DNA from: Aurelia coerulea | Taxonomy: Eukaryota > Cnidaria > Scyphozoa > Semaeostomeae > Ulmaridae | NCBI GenBank assembly: GCA_039566865.1 | Contig: CM076955.1 | Location: 12,849,001-12,913,000 of the forward strand | Length of the DNA stretch: 64,000 nt | Reading direction: 5' to 3' | In this document: piece after piece, positions 22,076 through 34,059 of the stretch | Layout of the letters: the number at the start of each line of letters is the position of its first letter | Position numbering within the stretch: the first letter of the stretch is position 1 | Program-made: the position numbers and the translations under genes | Notes under the pieces: generated by a model | The model's input: the letters and a program-made list of their open reading frames with translations, nothing else | Database searches by the model: none | What the model was told of the DNA's origin: nothing

Positions 22076-23025
22076 CGATATCTTAATGAAAAGTCGTCAG
22101 TCTCCTGAACCATTCGTCGAAGCAGCAGATGATAGCCTTGTGATTGATTCGATGTACTTTTTTGAACTAAACAATTCGGTCTTGAGACGATGAAACTGTT
22201 TTGAATCCATTCCAAATAGGTTCTAGTAATTTAATATAGTAACATCTAACACCTAGAATTACATAGATTTTTTGTTTTCAACTTTGAGTAGCAATTTTTC
22301 ACGAAATTTGTCGTAAAAAGTAAAGATCAAAATAGTGTCCATCTACCCATGATCTTACGCTCAATATACAACATTTTTACATATGTTAAGCACAACTAAA
22401 TTGCTGACCATTTCGTAAAAAAATCATGAAAATCGGTCATTTCTAGGCTGATTTATGACACTTTAAAGTTGGCTCAAAACTCTACATTGCACCGGAAATT
22501 CTAATGTAAACAACCACTTGAAATTTTGACAAACTTCAAAATTCCATTTCTCGTCATTGGATGGTCCAATTTTGAAAATTTTTGCTTTCTGTTAGGCCCA
22601 AGGATTCCCTCTTTAATGGGGGTGTAAAAATGTGCATGTTTTCGAAACTTCATTTTTTCCTATTTATTCCAAATTTTCGTCGATCTGGATCACTGTGCAT
22701 TTATAAGGTTACAGCAAGGCTTTTCTAGGCTAGAACAAGGTTACGAGGCCATAACTAGAAGGCTTATACATGGCTATTACCCGGCCTTGTATTTTCGTGC
22801 AAGACATTTAATCGTCATCCTTGTGAGCCGGAAAAACGACGGAATTTGATCGTCAATCTTACTCAAATTTGCGCAATTTTGGAAAAGGCCTTCTTTACAA
22901 GATCTTAATTTTTCAGTTAGTTTCATATAAATAACAAATGAATCCTCCAGATTTCCCATGTGGCATCTGCCATAAGAACACATCTCACATCTGGCATCTG
23001 CCATAATTACTCTCAGGGCTTTACG
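22076..23025. other. Intergenic or intronic, nothing recognised
   Basis: AT-rich, no coding or repeat structure supported. Confidence 0.4.
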
Positions 23026-23027
23026 GT

Positions 23028-23200
23028 TAAGGTGGATCTGCACTTAAGGTGGCTCACTACCAAAAATTTCAAAATGGCGAAACAGCGATAAGGTGGCTCA
23101 CTACCAAGTAAAAATAGGCAAAAACACTAAAAAACAATTAATTAAGGTGGCTCGCTACCAAAATAACGTTAAGGTGGCACACACTTGGTGTCCTATCGCT
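23028..23200. repeat. Cluster of AAGGTGGCTCACTACCA motifs
   Basis: Four to five copies of a motif near AAGGTGGCTCACTACCA at about 23029, 23046, 23091, 23144 and 23172, unevenly spaced. Diverged or inverted versions (CCACCTTAAA, GGTGGCTAACTA) occur at 59140-59440. Looks like one dispersed family. Confidence 0.6.
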
Positions 23201-23754
23201 CATGGTAAGACGGTAGTAATAAATTAAAACCTGCGCGGACACTCTGAAACAATCAAAATTGAAACCGTCACGTGATGGTATTGTTCTCGTAAGACGGTAG
23301 ATAAGATATGTTAGGTACCTTGGCAAAATTTACAGTGAAACGTATAGGAAAATGGTTGGACGATGGTCGAGGCGATGGTAGGCTCTTTAACGCCGTCTTA
23401 CGAGCTTTTTTTGGTTGCGCCTCGCAATATGCTTTCTTGGTGTACCTCTGCGAGTCCCTTTCACCTTTCACCTTTGGCCTTTCACTGGCTGCTCGAAACA
23501 CTTCGCGCCAAGGATTGAAAATAATTTATTGCAGCGAGCAAGCGCGAAGCGCGCGGCGAAGCGGCCATTTAGACGCGACATATTGCCCATCGTGGATTAT
23601 CTGGTTATGTGGCTCTACTAAACCTGCGCAGCAACATTGCTGACTTACATGGAGGAGCTGTTTGTGATTGGATAAAACACAAGAACTGCAATGCGTCATT
23701 TGAAAGGTATTTCTACCTGCAGAGTTACTTTGGGCTATCTTGAAAACATGGAAT

Positions 23755-23950
23755 GTGGAATACTGGAATGGAATACTGGAATGACATGGAATACTGGAAT
23801 ACTGGAATGCCATAGAATACTAATTAATATTCCATGGAATGCTAATTGATATTCCATGGAATGCTAATTGATATTCCATGGAATATCAATTATGTTTCTA
23901 TGGCATTCCAGTATTCCATGGAATATCAATTAACATTCTATGGAATACTT
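23755..23950. repeat. ATTCCATGGAAT / GGAATACTGG simple repeats in left arm
   Basis: Short direct and inverted repeats of TGGAATACTGGAATG and TTGATATTCCATGGAATGC make up the outer part of the foldback arm. The mirrored copy is at about 26835-27003. Confidence 0.85.
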
Positions 23951-24649
23951 AAAAATAGGTTTATATCCCAGACCTCTTTTCTTTTCTTGATTGTTATGTC
24001 TTATCAAGGAATTATTCTCAATTAACTTTGTCGGAGTGGCAGCAATTATTCCTTTTGTCAAGGAGATACCACCATTGTAAAGACCAAGTTCATGTTATGA
24101 AATATTTGTCAATGATCAGATAACTTTAGTATCTCAACTTAAACCAATAAATATATGACAGTACTTTCGACTCACTTGATGCGAAAGGTAGAAATTCTTC
24201 AGATCCTTTTATAGAAATTTCTAAGGATCATACAATAAGGCTCTTTATCTGCCAATCAATTGCGTAATGTCTTTTCATCAGACCTGCATACCTTCATCAA
24301 TTACTTGTCTATGAGTGAAACTTTAGACCCAATGCATGTGGCAAGATATAGACGGGGGCAAATTGCTGCGAAAAGCATCTGCTTCTTATAGAAGCCTCCA
24401 TCAAACATAGTAAAACTATGCTTCAAATAAAGCATTTTATTTCAAATGTAGTTTACCTCAACTATGCAACTTTAAAACTTGTTTGTTGTTAAAACTTGGT
24501 TCATAACGGCAAAGGATTCTAGGATTAAAAGGATCCCAGATTTTTGAAATATATTTTCTGGTAGGGTGCCCTCCACCGAGTACCCCCCCCCCCCTGTTGT
24601 TGCAAGTTGGGTAGGATGATGATTAATCTGTTGACCTGTTCCACGCGCA

Positions 24650-24845
24650 GTGCGATCAGGCTCTTCACTTATTGCTAGAATGCCTGCCACATTTATGTTC
24701 CCAAAACCAAGAAAACGCGAAGACCTTTTAGCAAGCATTCCACAGTTTATAGCCTTTGTATGGCAAGATTTATATGATCTACGACGAATTGGCAATGGAA
24801 GTTTTGGTTCAGTAGATTTCGCAAACTATCGGTCCGAAGGTTCGA
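24650..24845 (+). pseudogene. Protein kinase-like fragment inside the foldback element
   Basis: The plus-strand frame reads FVWQDLYDLRRIGNGSFGSV, then DFANYRSEG. IGNGSFGSV fits the glycine-rich ATP-binding loop of protein kinases (GxGxFGxV) and the following A and Y fit the family pattern. The frame loses resemblance after about 24845, where MITE sequence begins. No start or splice sites assigned. Best explained as a fragment of a host kinase gene captured by the transposon; the short match leaves real doubt. Confidence 0.45.
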
Positions 24846-24869
24846 TGCTTGCCAGTCCCCAAGCATATA

Positions 24870-25690
24870 CTTTGATACAGGAAATCCTTGACATATTTTT
24901 ACTTTATTTTCACTTGTTTCCTATATCTTACACGTTTTTTTATATAAGAAACTGGTTTATAAGAAACTAGTACTAGGAGTAGGATGGCGAAAAATTTAAG
25001 AAACTCTAGTACTATGCTGGAGAATTGCTAAGAAACTTTTAAAGCCAAGTACAAGGAAATCATGGAAAAATTGTCGTTGAGTTTATCTTTTTACTAATAT
25101 TCATCATAAATTTATGTTTTGAGTCAAATAGAACTCTCCTTCTTGCTACAAATTGTGCTGTCCGAGGGGTGTATCACTCTTCCGAAAAGGCGTACGAGAT
25201 TTTTTCAAATAATAGGATTTTTAGGGATTTTTTACGGATTTTTCTTGAAAACAAAAGGATTTTCGCCAAAGGTGTACGAGATTTTTACAGAGTGATTCGC
25301 CCCTCAGTGCTGTCTGTCAAGAAACAAATACGTGGCAGTGGTAGAAACTACATGCATCCAAAAAATAAGAAACAAATTAAGAAACTTTTAGTACTAAAAA
25401 GCTGAAATTTTTACGTGAAATTAAGAAACTTTTAGTACTATGGGGTTATCCAAGTTTCTTATAAAAGAAAAAACGTGTATTACTCGTAGGGTACTTGAGT
25501 AATGTCTAAACGTGGGAAAAGCTCAAAAACATTGTTTTGAAATGTTCACGAGGGCACAAGTAGTGAAAATGTAGATTGTTATGGAACCTCTAAGAAACTC
25601 GTAAGAAACTCTGAGTACTCAAAATCTGAAAATTTTAAGAAACTTTCAGTACTGGCCCCAATTCTTAGTTCTCATAAAAAGAAATACGTG
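24870..25690. mobile_element. TTTCTTA-family MITE, interrupted by a second copy
   Basis: The right end AGAAATACGTG is followed by TA (25691-25692). Sequence on both sides of 24931-25477 matches, in reverse complement, the single copy at 44417-44796 (for example AGGAAATCCTT then TTTACTTTATTTTC on the left, GAGTAATGT on the right). The left end is truncated near 24870. Confidence 0.7.
24931..25477. mobile_element. TTTCTTA-family MITE, 547 bp, inserted in a relative
   Basis: Ends CACGTTTTTTTATATAAGAA and its inverse TTCTTATAAAAGAAAAAACGTG, flanked by TA (24929-24930, 25478-25479), so Tc1/mariner type. The motif AAGAAACT or AGTTTCTTA recurs throughout. It splits an older family member at a TA that is single in the 44 kb copy. 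Confidence 0.8.
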
Positions 25691-27028
25691 TAAATCATGC
25701 CATCAATAAATTAATTCAAAACTGCTTAAAGGCAACATATAGAGCAAAACAGATGGGTGAACTTACAAATATCTCACAATGACAGAAGTTCAATAGCGAT
25801 AAGACTAAAAGCGTTTCTTTCTCACATGCTTTGCTGATGATAAAGAGGGACCTGCTGTGCCTTTCAAACTAATGCTTTGTACGAAAAATTTTACCGACCG
25901 ACCAGAAACTGCGACCAAGATGGTGTTAGAAACTTTTTCGAAAATTGTAAATTTTAAAACTTATTGAGCAAATCTTTCGCTTGTTATGGGATCGAATCAA
26001 TCTAATTATAATCAAAGGTTGGCAATGAATGCTCCAAATCAGAAATTTACTGAGAAAATGTGCACCATAAAATTTGCAGACGGCACTAAACGTAATTCTG
26101 ACAAAAAGTAATGGACAGAATGTTGTCAAACTTGTGCAGACCAAACTTGTTCCTTTAAACCATTGTACTTGTCTGAGAGGAAACACCCCCTTCGCAGAAA
26201 TATTGGAACAACTAGGTTTGGGTGAGAGGAATCAGCATGGCAAACTTGGAATTTTTATACAATTTTTACAATATTTAAAAAAAGATATCTAGCTAAGATT
26301 TTAGCACATAAGTAGCGAATTCGCTTTTGATATACCATGCAATCGCATAGAAATCTGTTACTGCACTGACAGAATGCCCACTGAACTGCGTTCATGTGAA
26401 AATCTGCGTATGGGAAATTTATGGGGAACTAATATCTTGCCACATGCATTGGGTCTAAAGTTCCCATTCATAGAAAATCAATCGATGAAGGTATGCAGGT
26501 CTGATGAAAAGACATTACGCAATTGATTGGCAGATAAAGAGCTTTATTGTATGATCCTTAGAAATTTCTATAAAAGGATCTGAAGAATTTCTACCTTTCG
26601 CATCAAGTGAGTCGAAAGTACTGTCATAGATTTATTGGTTTAAGTTGAGATACTAAAGTTATCTGATCATCGACAAATATTCATAACATGAACTTGGTCT
26701 TTACAATGGTGGTATCTCCTTGACAAAAGGAATAATTGCTGCCACTCCGACAAAGTTAATTGAGAATAATTCCTTGATAAGACATAACAATCAAGAAAAG
26801 AAAAGATGTCTGGGATATAAACCTATTTTTAAGTATTCCATGGAATGTTAATTGATATTCCATGGAATATTGGAATGCCATAGAAACATAATTGATATTC
26901 CATGGAATATCAATTAGCATTCCATGGAATATTAATTAGTATCCTATGGTATTCCAGTATTCCAGTATTCCATGTCATTCCAGTATTCCATTTCAGTATT
27001 CCATGTTTTCAAGATAGCCGTTACTTTG

Positions 27029-28208
27029 GCAACCAAAGCAATTATGGCTACATTCAAATTCAATCAGCTGGTTCTAATTGCTTCAAAATCAAACAATGCC
27101 AAAATCTTAAATCACAGAATCATGATTGTTGCACTCGCATCCGGTTTCCATTGAAACGATTTCCACAAGTTCCATTCAAGCAATTTGCCGTCTGCAAGGC
27201 CTCTGCAACTTTCGATCTGTATCGATCTGTTCGCCATATTGGAGGTCCTCGTCTATCTTTGTAACGCTAGCTGTTTGCAGGACGCGAAGAAGGAAGAAGT
27301 GAATTTCACAATCTGGTGCGTATCACATTATGTGTTGATTACAACTATGAGAGGATTTCTTTTTATACTCTATCTTGCTTCGAATATTCACAGAGTCGGA
27401 ATGAGTGACTTCTGCAGCTTATCTGTTGACGATATCCCAAGGCTTTGCCTTTGATTCCTTCCAGGGCCTAGCTCGAGAGGTTACTTTGACTGACTTTGAC
27501 TTGCACAAGCAAACATATGCTGGGTCTGGGTTGGGTGCCACCGACGACGGCCAGGGGATTGATGAAGGAGGAATCCTCCAAACTGACACCAGAGGTTTGC
27601 AACGAATTGCAGGGTTCGCCCAAATAACATCTAAATACTTCATACAGCAAATAACTGTAAAAAAATCATATTAATAGAACTACTTTGTGACACAATATGT
27701 CGTACAGAATCTTTTACATTAAAACCTTATTCAGTTTCTGTTTTTGTTGCAGGACCAAAGGATTGTTTGTTCTAGTTCCTGTAATCATCTGATTTGCATT
27801 CATGGGATGGGAAGTCATTAAATAAAACAATGTGTTGCAGAATGCACCATTGAATAGTTGTCAAGACTAGATATTGCCCATTATGAACTATTTCGATCAA
27901 GATTGTTTTTCACTGGTACAAAGGTGTTTTTCTACATTTTGAAATTAAACATAGAACGGTTTGTTGTGATGATACAGCTGTTTCATTATTCCTGCTGATG
28001 CTTATCAATGCAGTTGGGTGCTCAGACAATGAACCCTTAGTGAAGCTTATTTCGAAGAAATGATCAAAGCCAGTGATGCAAATATGACTGTGAAGTGCCA
28101 TATATGGCAGTTTAAAACAATACAGTTCGCAGGAACTTTTGAACTATGAACATTAACTACAGTACCTGTACCTGAAAATTTGAAAATTGAATAATTGAGA
28201 CCAATGGT
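27029..28208. other. No supported gene
   Basis: Both strands have moderately long open frames near 27405-27674, with neither showing a known family. Left uncalled. Confidence 0.35.
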
Positions 28209-29386
28209 CAGGGACCGCGGAGCATAATTTCGATTGGGGGGGCTAAAAGGAGGGAGAAACTCGAGGGGGTCTGGGGGCGAAGCCCCCAGAAAAATTTTCC
28301 TGACCACGCCCTCTACTTTGGCTATAAATGTGACCAACGCCCTTTCCATGCCAAGAAACGCCCGGGAAAAGATATTCATTTGTAGCATATTTAACCACTA
28401 AATCCTACTGTAAATCACCATAAAAGCCGAAAATAGTTGCAGTTCATAGTACGTCTAACATTTGATAGCGAAGGCTCAAGGACCACGCAGCATCTTTTGG
28501 TACAAAGGGAAAGGCCTAAAGGAACGCTATGACGAAGTTAAATAGCTCTTGGAATTTTTTCGTATTAAGAAATAGATCATATGGTAACATAACATAACGC
28601 TTCTAGTCTATACTTTCAGAGTTAAACATTTTAACACAAGAACCTAATAAGGCGAACTTTTTTATTCTGAGTAATTTTGTATCATCAATGAATCTACATT
28701 TTGATCAAATTTCCCAAAATTTCGTATCCTGTTCTCATCATGAAAATAGTTGCAACTTCGATATTGTTTATTCTGTCTGTCTTTTGTTCGTGATTATGAA
28801 CAATTGCTAAATTTTTGAACCTTTTTTGGGACATTCTTGAGCGAAGCCAAGTTTTTAGACGCCTTGATAAAGAGATTGATCGTTCGCCAGTTGCAGGGTT
28901 GACACTCGGCAGTTTACAAATTTGGACAATTTCACTAATTAGCAATCTTTGAGCAACTGGAATTTGCTTCAAAAGCGTCCAGATATCATGAAAGCAATCT
29001 ATCTTTACATCTTTTACTAAAAGTTGGAATATTTCAAGCTATGGTAACAACAGTGAAACCTTTATGTCGTCTGCATAATTCTCCTCGAAGTATTCCATTT
29101 GAGACGAAACATCGCTTGCATTAACGAAGTTAACCAGAAGAGATTCAAAGTTTTTTGAAATAAAGCTGGGCTGGTTGAACCTCTCATTGATTGCCTCAAC
29201 AATGAGATCAATGCCTCAAAATAAATTCTTCTGCAATGATCCTGTTCTGTTTCAGGAAAACTCCCTGACGCCGTACCTATTTCAAAACGAACCGGTACTC
29301 AAAAAACTAGAAAATCAAAAAACTATATCTTGAAAATTATTGGGGGGGCTAAAGCCCCCCCAGCCCCCCCGGCTCCGCGGTCCCTG
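28209..29386 (-). mobile_element. hAT transposon remnant with CAGGGACCGCGG ends
   Basis: The left end CAGGGACCGCGGAGC and right end GCTCCGCGGTCCCTG are perfect inverted repeats. Each is followed internally by GGGGGGGCTAAA-type sequence. CAGGG-type ends are usual for hAT. The flanking 8-mers (CCAATGGT, AATGCTAT) do not match, so no target duplication remains. It encloses a hAT dimerisation-domain frame on the minus strand. Confidence 0.75.
28694..28972 (-). pseudogene. hAT transposase C-terminal dimerisation domain
   Basis: Contains LPSVNPATGERSISLSRRLK, then TWLRSRMSQKRFKNLAIVHN. The order N-P-A-T...E-R-S-.-S-.-.-R-R-.-K-T-.-L-R-S-.-M is the hallmark of the hAT family C-terminal dimerisation region. 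Upstream coding sequence (to about 29260) is recognisable only in broken frames. No intact transposase. Confidence 0.8.
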
Positions 29387-29589
29387 AATGCTATTCAATC
29401 GAACCTCTTGCATAAAAATGCATAAACATGTTGCTCGATCCCGACTCTTTTGCAGAATAGCTAAAGGTCTATTTCCACAAATTAATTTTTCTCAAACAAA
29501 AGGCTATTGTTTTCATATAAATTGCGCGCAAGGCAGATTTGTTATCTTGCCTTGAGCTGCAGTTACTTAACTATGTTAACAGCTAGTTT

Positions 29590-29816
29590 GACAATTTAGA
29601 GGTGGATTTGCTTGGAAAAATAGAAGATCTAATCTTATCTGGTGACGATCTTGGCATTCAAAGCTTTTCAACATAGCAGCTCATCAAATTAGGGAGAAAT
29701 GTTCCTATCAGCCGTGCTGTTGTGGAGGGCCTAGCCAAAACGAAGCTGCTGTCTCACTCCTACCTCACATTCAACATGATCGATTCAGCTTTCAAACAGG
29801 CTGAAGCATTTTCCTA
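29590..29816 (+). pseudogene. Unidentified coding-like relic with one internal stop
   Basis: One frame reads DNLEVDLLGKIEDLILSGDD, then after one TAG LIKLGRNVPISRAVVEGLAK and SYLTFNMIDSAFKQAEAF, with amphipathic leucine spacing that looks translated. No family recognised. No splice sites that would remove the stop are apparent. Could be part of a transposon protein. Confidence 0.35.
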
Positions 29817-30543
29817 GCAAGGTATTTATTCATTTGAATAATCTTGATCATTTTGAATGACCTTTATCGAGTTTTATCGAGTCGGGCTGGGGGTGTAGCA
29901 AGGGAGAGTTCAATCAGTCCCTTTAACAGCAACCGGAGAGATATGACAATTATGGAAAGGAATTTATCATATTCGTTTAATCAAGTTCATGCCCATGCGT
30001 CTCTTATTCTTTCCAAAATCAAAAACTTAAAAGTTTACAGGTGCTTTGGAAAATGTCCATGATGCAAATCATGGCTAGGCCCTTTTTCAAAACCTCTGGT
30101 TTTCATCTCCGGTGTTTGGTGTACGATTTTAAGTGCAAGGTATGAGCATCTAAGTTGAATAGGGATAAGAATGAAATTTTATATCCCAGTTAATTCGCGG
30201 AAGATGCTGCGAGCGTTTGCTTATAAAAGGTGTCCCACAACCTTGATTACGATTCATTTTGTTTATGACATGGGTAACTACACGTATCACTCAATTATCA
30301 GCAGATCGTTTTATTCACTTTTCTAATAATTTAGCACGCTGCATGCATTGCGTCTTGTTGTTTTTGCAAACGAAAACTTTTCAGCAATCAGTCTTTGTGC
30401 TCGGTGATTCGTAAATTTGTTCGTTGTTACATGCGTAAAAACACGTATCACTCAATTCCCAGAAGATTGTTTATTCACTTTTTGAATTATTGATTACAAA
30501 GTCCACTTTGTAATCTAAGATGGGGCTTCGATGTCAGTCAGTC

Positions 30544-30586
<43 letters not shown>

Positions 30587-32436
30587 AACCCACTTCCGTC
30601 ACGCTCGTTAAAGCGATTGATTAACGTTTTATCTCTGCTAATTGGCACTGAAATAAAGAAAGCGCACATAAAGCGCATACAAGACAGAAGTTTCCCGCGA
30701 TCCTATAGCAACATTTGACGTCGGCTTATTTCATGTTAGACAGATTTGACACCATAAGATGGATAAATCACCAAGATGTTTACCCTGGCACAACAAAAAA
30801 TTTACCTAAAATTGGCACGTTCTTGACTTCATTAGCAGCTTAATTATGTTAAAACAATCGTTTTCTAGAACGAACGAATCATTAGCCACTTGTTGATAGT
30901 GATAGTACTCATTATGCAAATAAGTCAACTTTAGAGGATGATGTAACTGGCGGCCTGCACAGAGGCTAGCATTTGCAGTATCACTGCAGGTAGAAGGACC
31001 ACGCTCCTACACAGCTACAGATGCTAACTTCACAGGTGAAGTTGAGAGGAAAGGTACAGAATCCCAGCAAACAGTGGTGCCATTGACTGGGGAAAGGCAC
31101 GTGACCACACTGAACCAAAACGTCTTCATGAATTTATGACTCTGCACAAAGGTTATCTTGGTGACTGCTTGTCTAAAATTAGATTCCCGCGAATAACAAC
31201 AATTGAACCGTTCTGCAGCAGCCTCGTCCCCACGGGCTTTTGTCATATTGGGACGGAGACCTAAAAAGTCCTGGGGATGAGAACAAAAAGTCATGGGGAC
31301 GAGGTTGGTTCTGGAGGGTTCTGCATAAGTAATTTTGCGTTATTGTAAATCTCACATGACATCTAATTTGAGACAGATGCACCAATAGTTTCGTGCACGA
31401 ACAATAGGTATAGGCCTCAAATAGGAAAACTAGGGGTAATAACTTTTGTTTTTTTTGCGTATCATCCTCATTTGACATAAAGATCAAAATATTGCTTTTC
31501 AGGCGATTCTTGTCCTTATGACAGGGGCTTGACGTTCTATTGAAGGCGACTTTAGCAGCAACACTCATCTCTCTGACTGTAGCTAAAAACAGCATCAATG
31601 ATCATTTGGGGTTATGAAGAAATCAATATTCAGATATTCTTATGCTTGCTTAGCTCAGGACAGACTTTGTAATCATCCAGAAGGATCTTATGTTTTGGAA
31701 CACTGGTTGCCTCGCATTTGGCTGGTTTTCAAAAGGATACTTTTACTAGAAGCGTAGAAATAGGTTGACCAACAAAGCAGTCAATCTTTCGCAGTATGCG
31801 TTTTGTAGACAATAGATTTGGAAATCTTTCGATTTGGTTTTCGCAAGTTTAAAAGCCAAATTGTGTCAAGTTGCCTTCGCATTTGGACATAGAAGGCAAA
31901 GCAGAAAGGCGTGGTAAAGATCTGGCATTTCGTAAGGTTTTGCGATTTCTTTCACCCGCCCACCCACAACCTAAAATCGTACCATTCTCCTTTATTTCAT
32001 GACGGGGATGTCTGTCTCTGCCATGGACATTGAGTGGACTGGTTTGTGGAGAAAAAATCTAAACATTTTTCTCTAACCCCCAACTATTTCGGTTGCTGCG
32101 GGAGTGCACATTTGGCCAGTGCATTTGAAATCCCAAACTTTGGCCCCGGTGATGAGAGAACACTGCCTGGTATCTGGCAACTGGCAAATTTTATATTTGT
32201 GATTGTTCATATCTGAGGGGCCACATTATTTTTATCTGAAGCAAGAATTAAAGATTGATAAATTTAGCTGTGAGCTCGGAGAGTAATGATATCTTATCGT
32301 TTTGTTCCTATTTCTACTGAAAAGGGGGTACTTTTTTCTGAGACACCCGGTGTATTTCAAGCATTAATTTTTGCAAATTTTTGCACCCGACCTTCTCAAG
32401 AGATCTTCAAAAGTTGCATCATAGTCCCTATAGAGA
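29817..32436. other. No supported gene; one microsatellite
   Basis: The only clear structure is a (GAAA)n microsatellite at 30544-30581, preceded by ACAAAGTCCACTTTGT, a small hairpin. Termini-like GGTGTCCCA and GAGACACCCGGTG at 30228 and 32338 resemble mariner ends but I could not pair them. Confidence 0.4.
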
Positions 32437-33215
32437 GCTCTCAGTGCAAAGATAGCCACTAAATCCTAACTGGCTGACGAGCTTGGCACGTGACAATCTC
32501 TAAAACCAATCAATGGAACGGAAAACCGACCGGGAAATTTTAAAAGTCAAATTTAGGCCGTTTTTGGACGATTTTACCACGCTTCACCAAAAAATGATTG
32601 TACGGAAGGAAAATTAAGATTTTCAAAATATTTCTTCACAGACCTGTTCCCAACACTTGAATACATGCCTGTTCACGGGGGCTAAGAATTATCTCAAAAT
32701 CTGGTGAAATTATGAAGTTTTGAATTTGACCTCACTGACCTCACTGTATCGTGTCATAGTAAAAACCTCAGTAAACACAGAAACGTATTCACATGCATCT
32801 GGAGACTAAATACTTTGCTTCGAAGGTCTTCTTCTGTGTGTTTAAGAATCTTCAGAACATCTTGAAAGATGCCAATCTTAGAGCACTATCTGAATCTTTT
32901 TTAGTTTGAAGCTAACATGAATACCCACCGGCGATTTTCAATATTTGATGCTGAACTGAAGGGGTACGTGAAAAGCGGGAAGATTGCACTGCACTGGCCT
33001 AACAAAACATCACACTGTCGTTATAAATAAGGACGAATGAACGGATACTTACATTTCTATCTTGCACAATGAGGACCACAAACTGAAAAGACCGAAGCAG
33101 CACATATGCCAAAAGCATTTCAACTGGTTTTAATAGCAAAAACCCACTTGTTTGACCGTAATCTGCACCCGGGAATCTGCAGCTATTTTCTCCAACAAAT
33201 CGTTCAGACTTTCCT
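32437..33215. repeat. Outer palindrome, left arm
   Basis: About 780 bases that recur in inverted orientation at 40683-41420, with frequent substitutions. Shared landmarks: CACTAAATCCTAACTGG, GACCTCACTGACCTCACTG, ACCCACCGGCGATTTTCAAT, CACATATGCCAAAAG. The arms enclose the mariner-ended palindrome and other insertions. Confidence 0.85.
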
Positions 33216-34059
33216 CTTGCAACCAGGGCCGTCGCCATAGGGGGGTGTAGGGGGTGTGACACCCCCCCTGGAAAAGTGGCTGTCGGCAAATCAAGCTCGA
33301 TCCTAACGCCAGCCTTTGCCGACAAACTTCCATCCAAAGGTGGGAAGCCCCGATTCAGTTACAGAGCACTGATACTACGAGAATTTCAGACTGTAATTTA
33401 AGATGGTTTGTTACATTACGATTACATGCATGTAGGGTAGTCTAACCGTTACAGATGCGTGAATTTTTTGCTCGCTTCGCTCGCACTGCCCTACCTAAGT
33501 TCACTAATCTTTTGTCGAAAATACGATTCCTTTCTATCAACAAGCTGACAAGGCCAACTTTATGAGGAGAACAGACATGAATAAGTGATGCTAGTGTAGG
33601 AAGGGTGGATTACCACCAGCATAAGAGTCTTGGTGTTTATTTATTTTCGTAATTGGTAGCTATATGAGGGCATGCAGTGCTTGAGAAAGAATTGGATGCG
33701 CCCAATCAACCAGAGTCTCGTTAGCACTGGTTTAAAGTTATAAAGAAAGGATATTAAAGATCATAAAGGCCCAAAGGGAAGAAACTCGATACTTATGTCT
33801 TCTCTGTCGTCCAAGCTCTTGCCCTGCCTTACCCAATTTTGGTACCCTTTTACAAGAAGATTAGCCAAAAAATTAACCGATAGCCAATAGTATTTTCGAC
33901 AATCACGTTTCAAAAGGTGACTGTCATATCATAGAAGATGTATCAACGTAGGTTGAATTTTCAATGACCACGCCCAATGACCACGCCCCTTGTCGGCAAA
34001 TTTAAGGCTTACACCCCCCTTCCTCGACTTCCTTCCACAACCTGTTTTGGCGCCCCCTA
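33216..34059. other. Spacer with hAT-type terminus
   Basis: Starts with CAGGGCCGTCGCCATAGGGG at about 33226, followed by GGTGTGACACCCCCCC, the form of a hAT terminal repeat and subterminal hairpin. No matching right end found. Otherwise no coding signal. Confidence 0.4.

Larger units (their letters stand above)
23733..27019. mobile_element. Foldback transposon with 9-bp target duplication (MULE-like)
   Basis: Both ends carry GGCTATCTTGAAAACATGG in opposite orientation, flanked by identical GTTACTTTG (23724-23732 and 27020-27028). The inverted arms run about 600 bases (to about 24342 and from about 26434) and include runs of GGAATACTGGAATG-type and ATTCCATGGAAT repeats. Nine-base duplications and long inverted arms fit Mutator-like elements; no transposase is present, so the class is an inference. 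The interior holds nested MITEs and a kinase-like fragment. Confidence 0.85.

Noticed and set aside
27405..27674. 89-codon plus-strand frame and overlapping minus-strand frames
   Set aside because: Neither strand shows a domain, splice signals or a plausible start; both cannot be real and nothing chooses between them.
30544..30581. GAAA microsatellite as a retrotransposon tail
   Set aside because: No coding sequence or recognisable 3' UTR precedes it; a plain microsatellite is the simpler reading.
33226..34057. Complete hAT element starting at CAGGGCCGTCGCC
   Set aside because: No inverted right end or target duplication could be found, so only a terminus-like sequence is noted.
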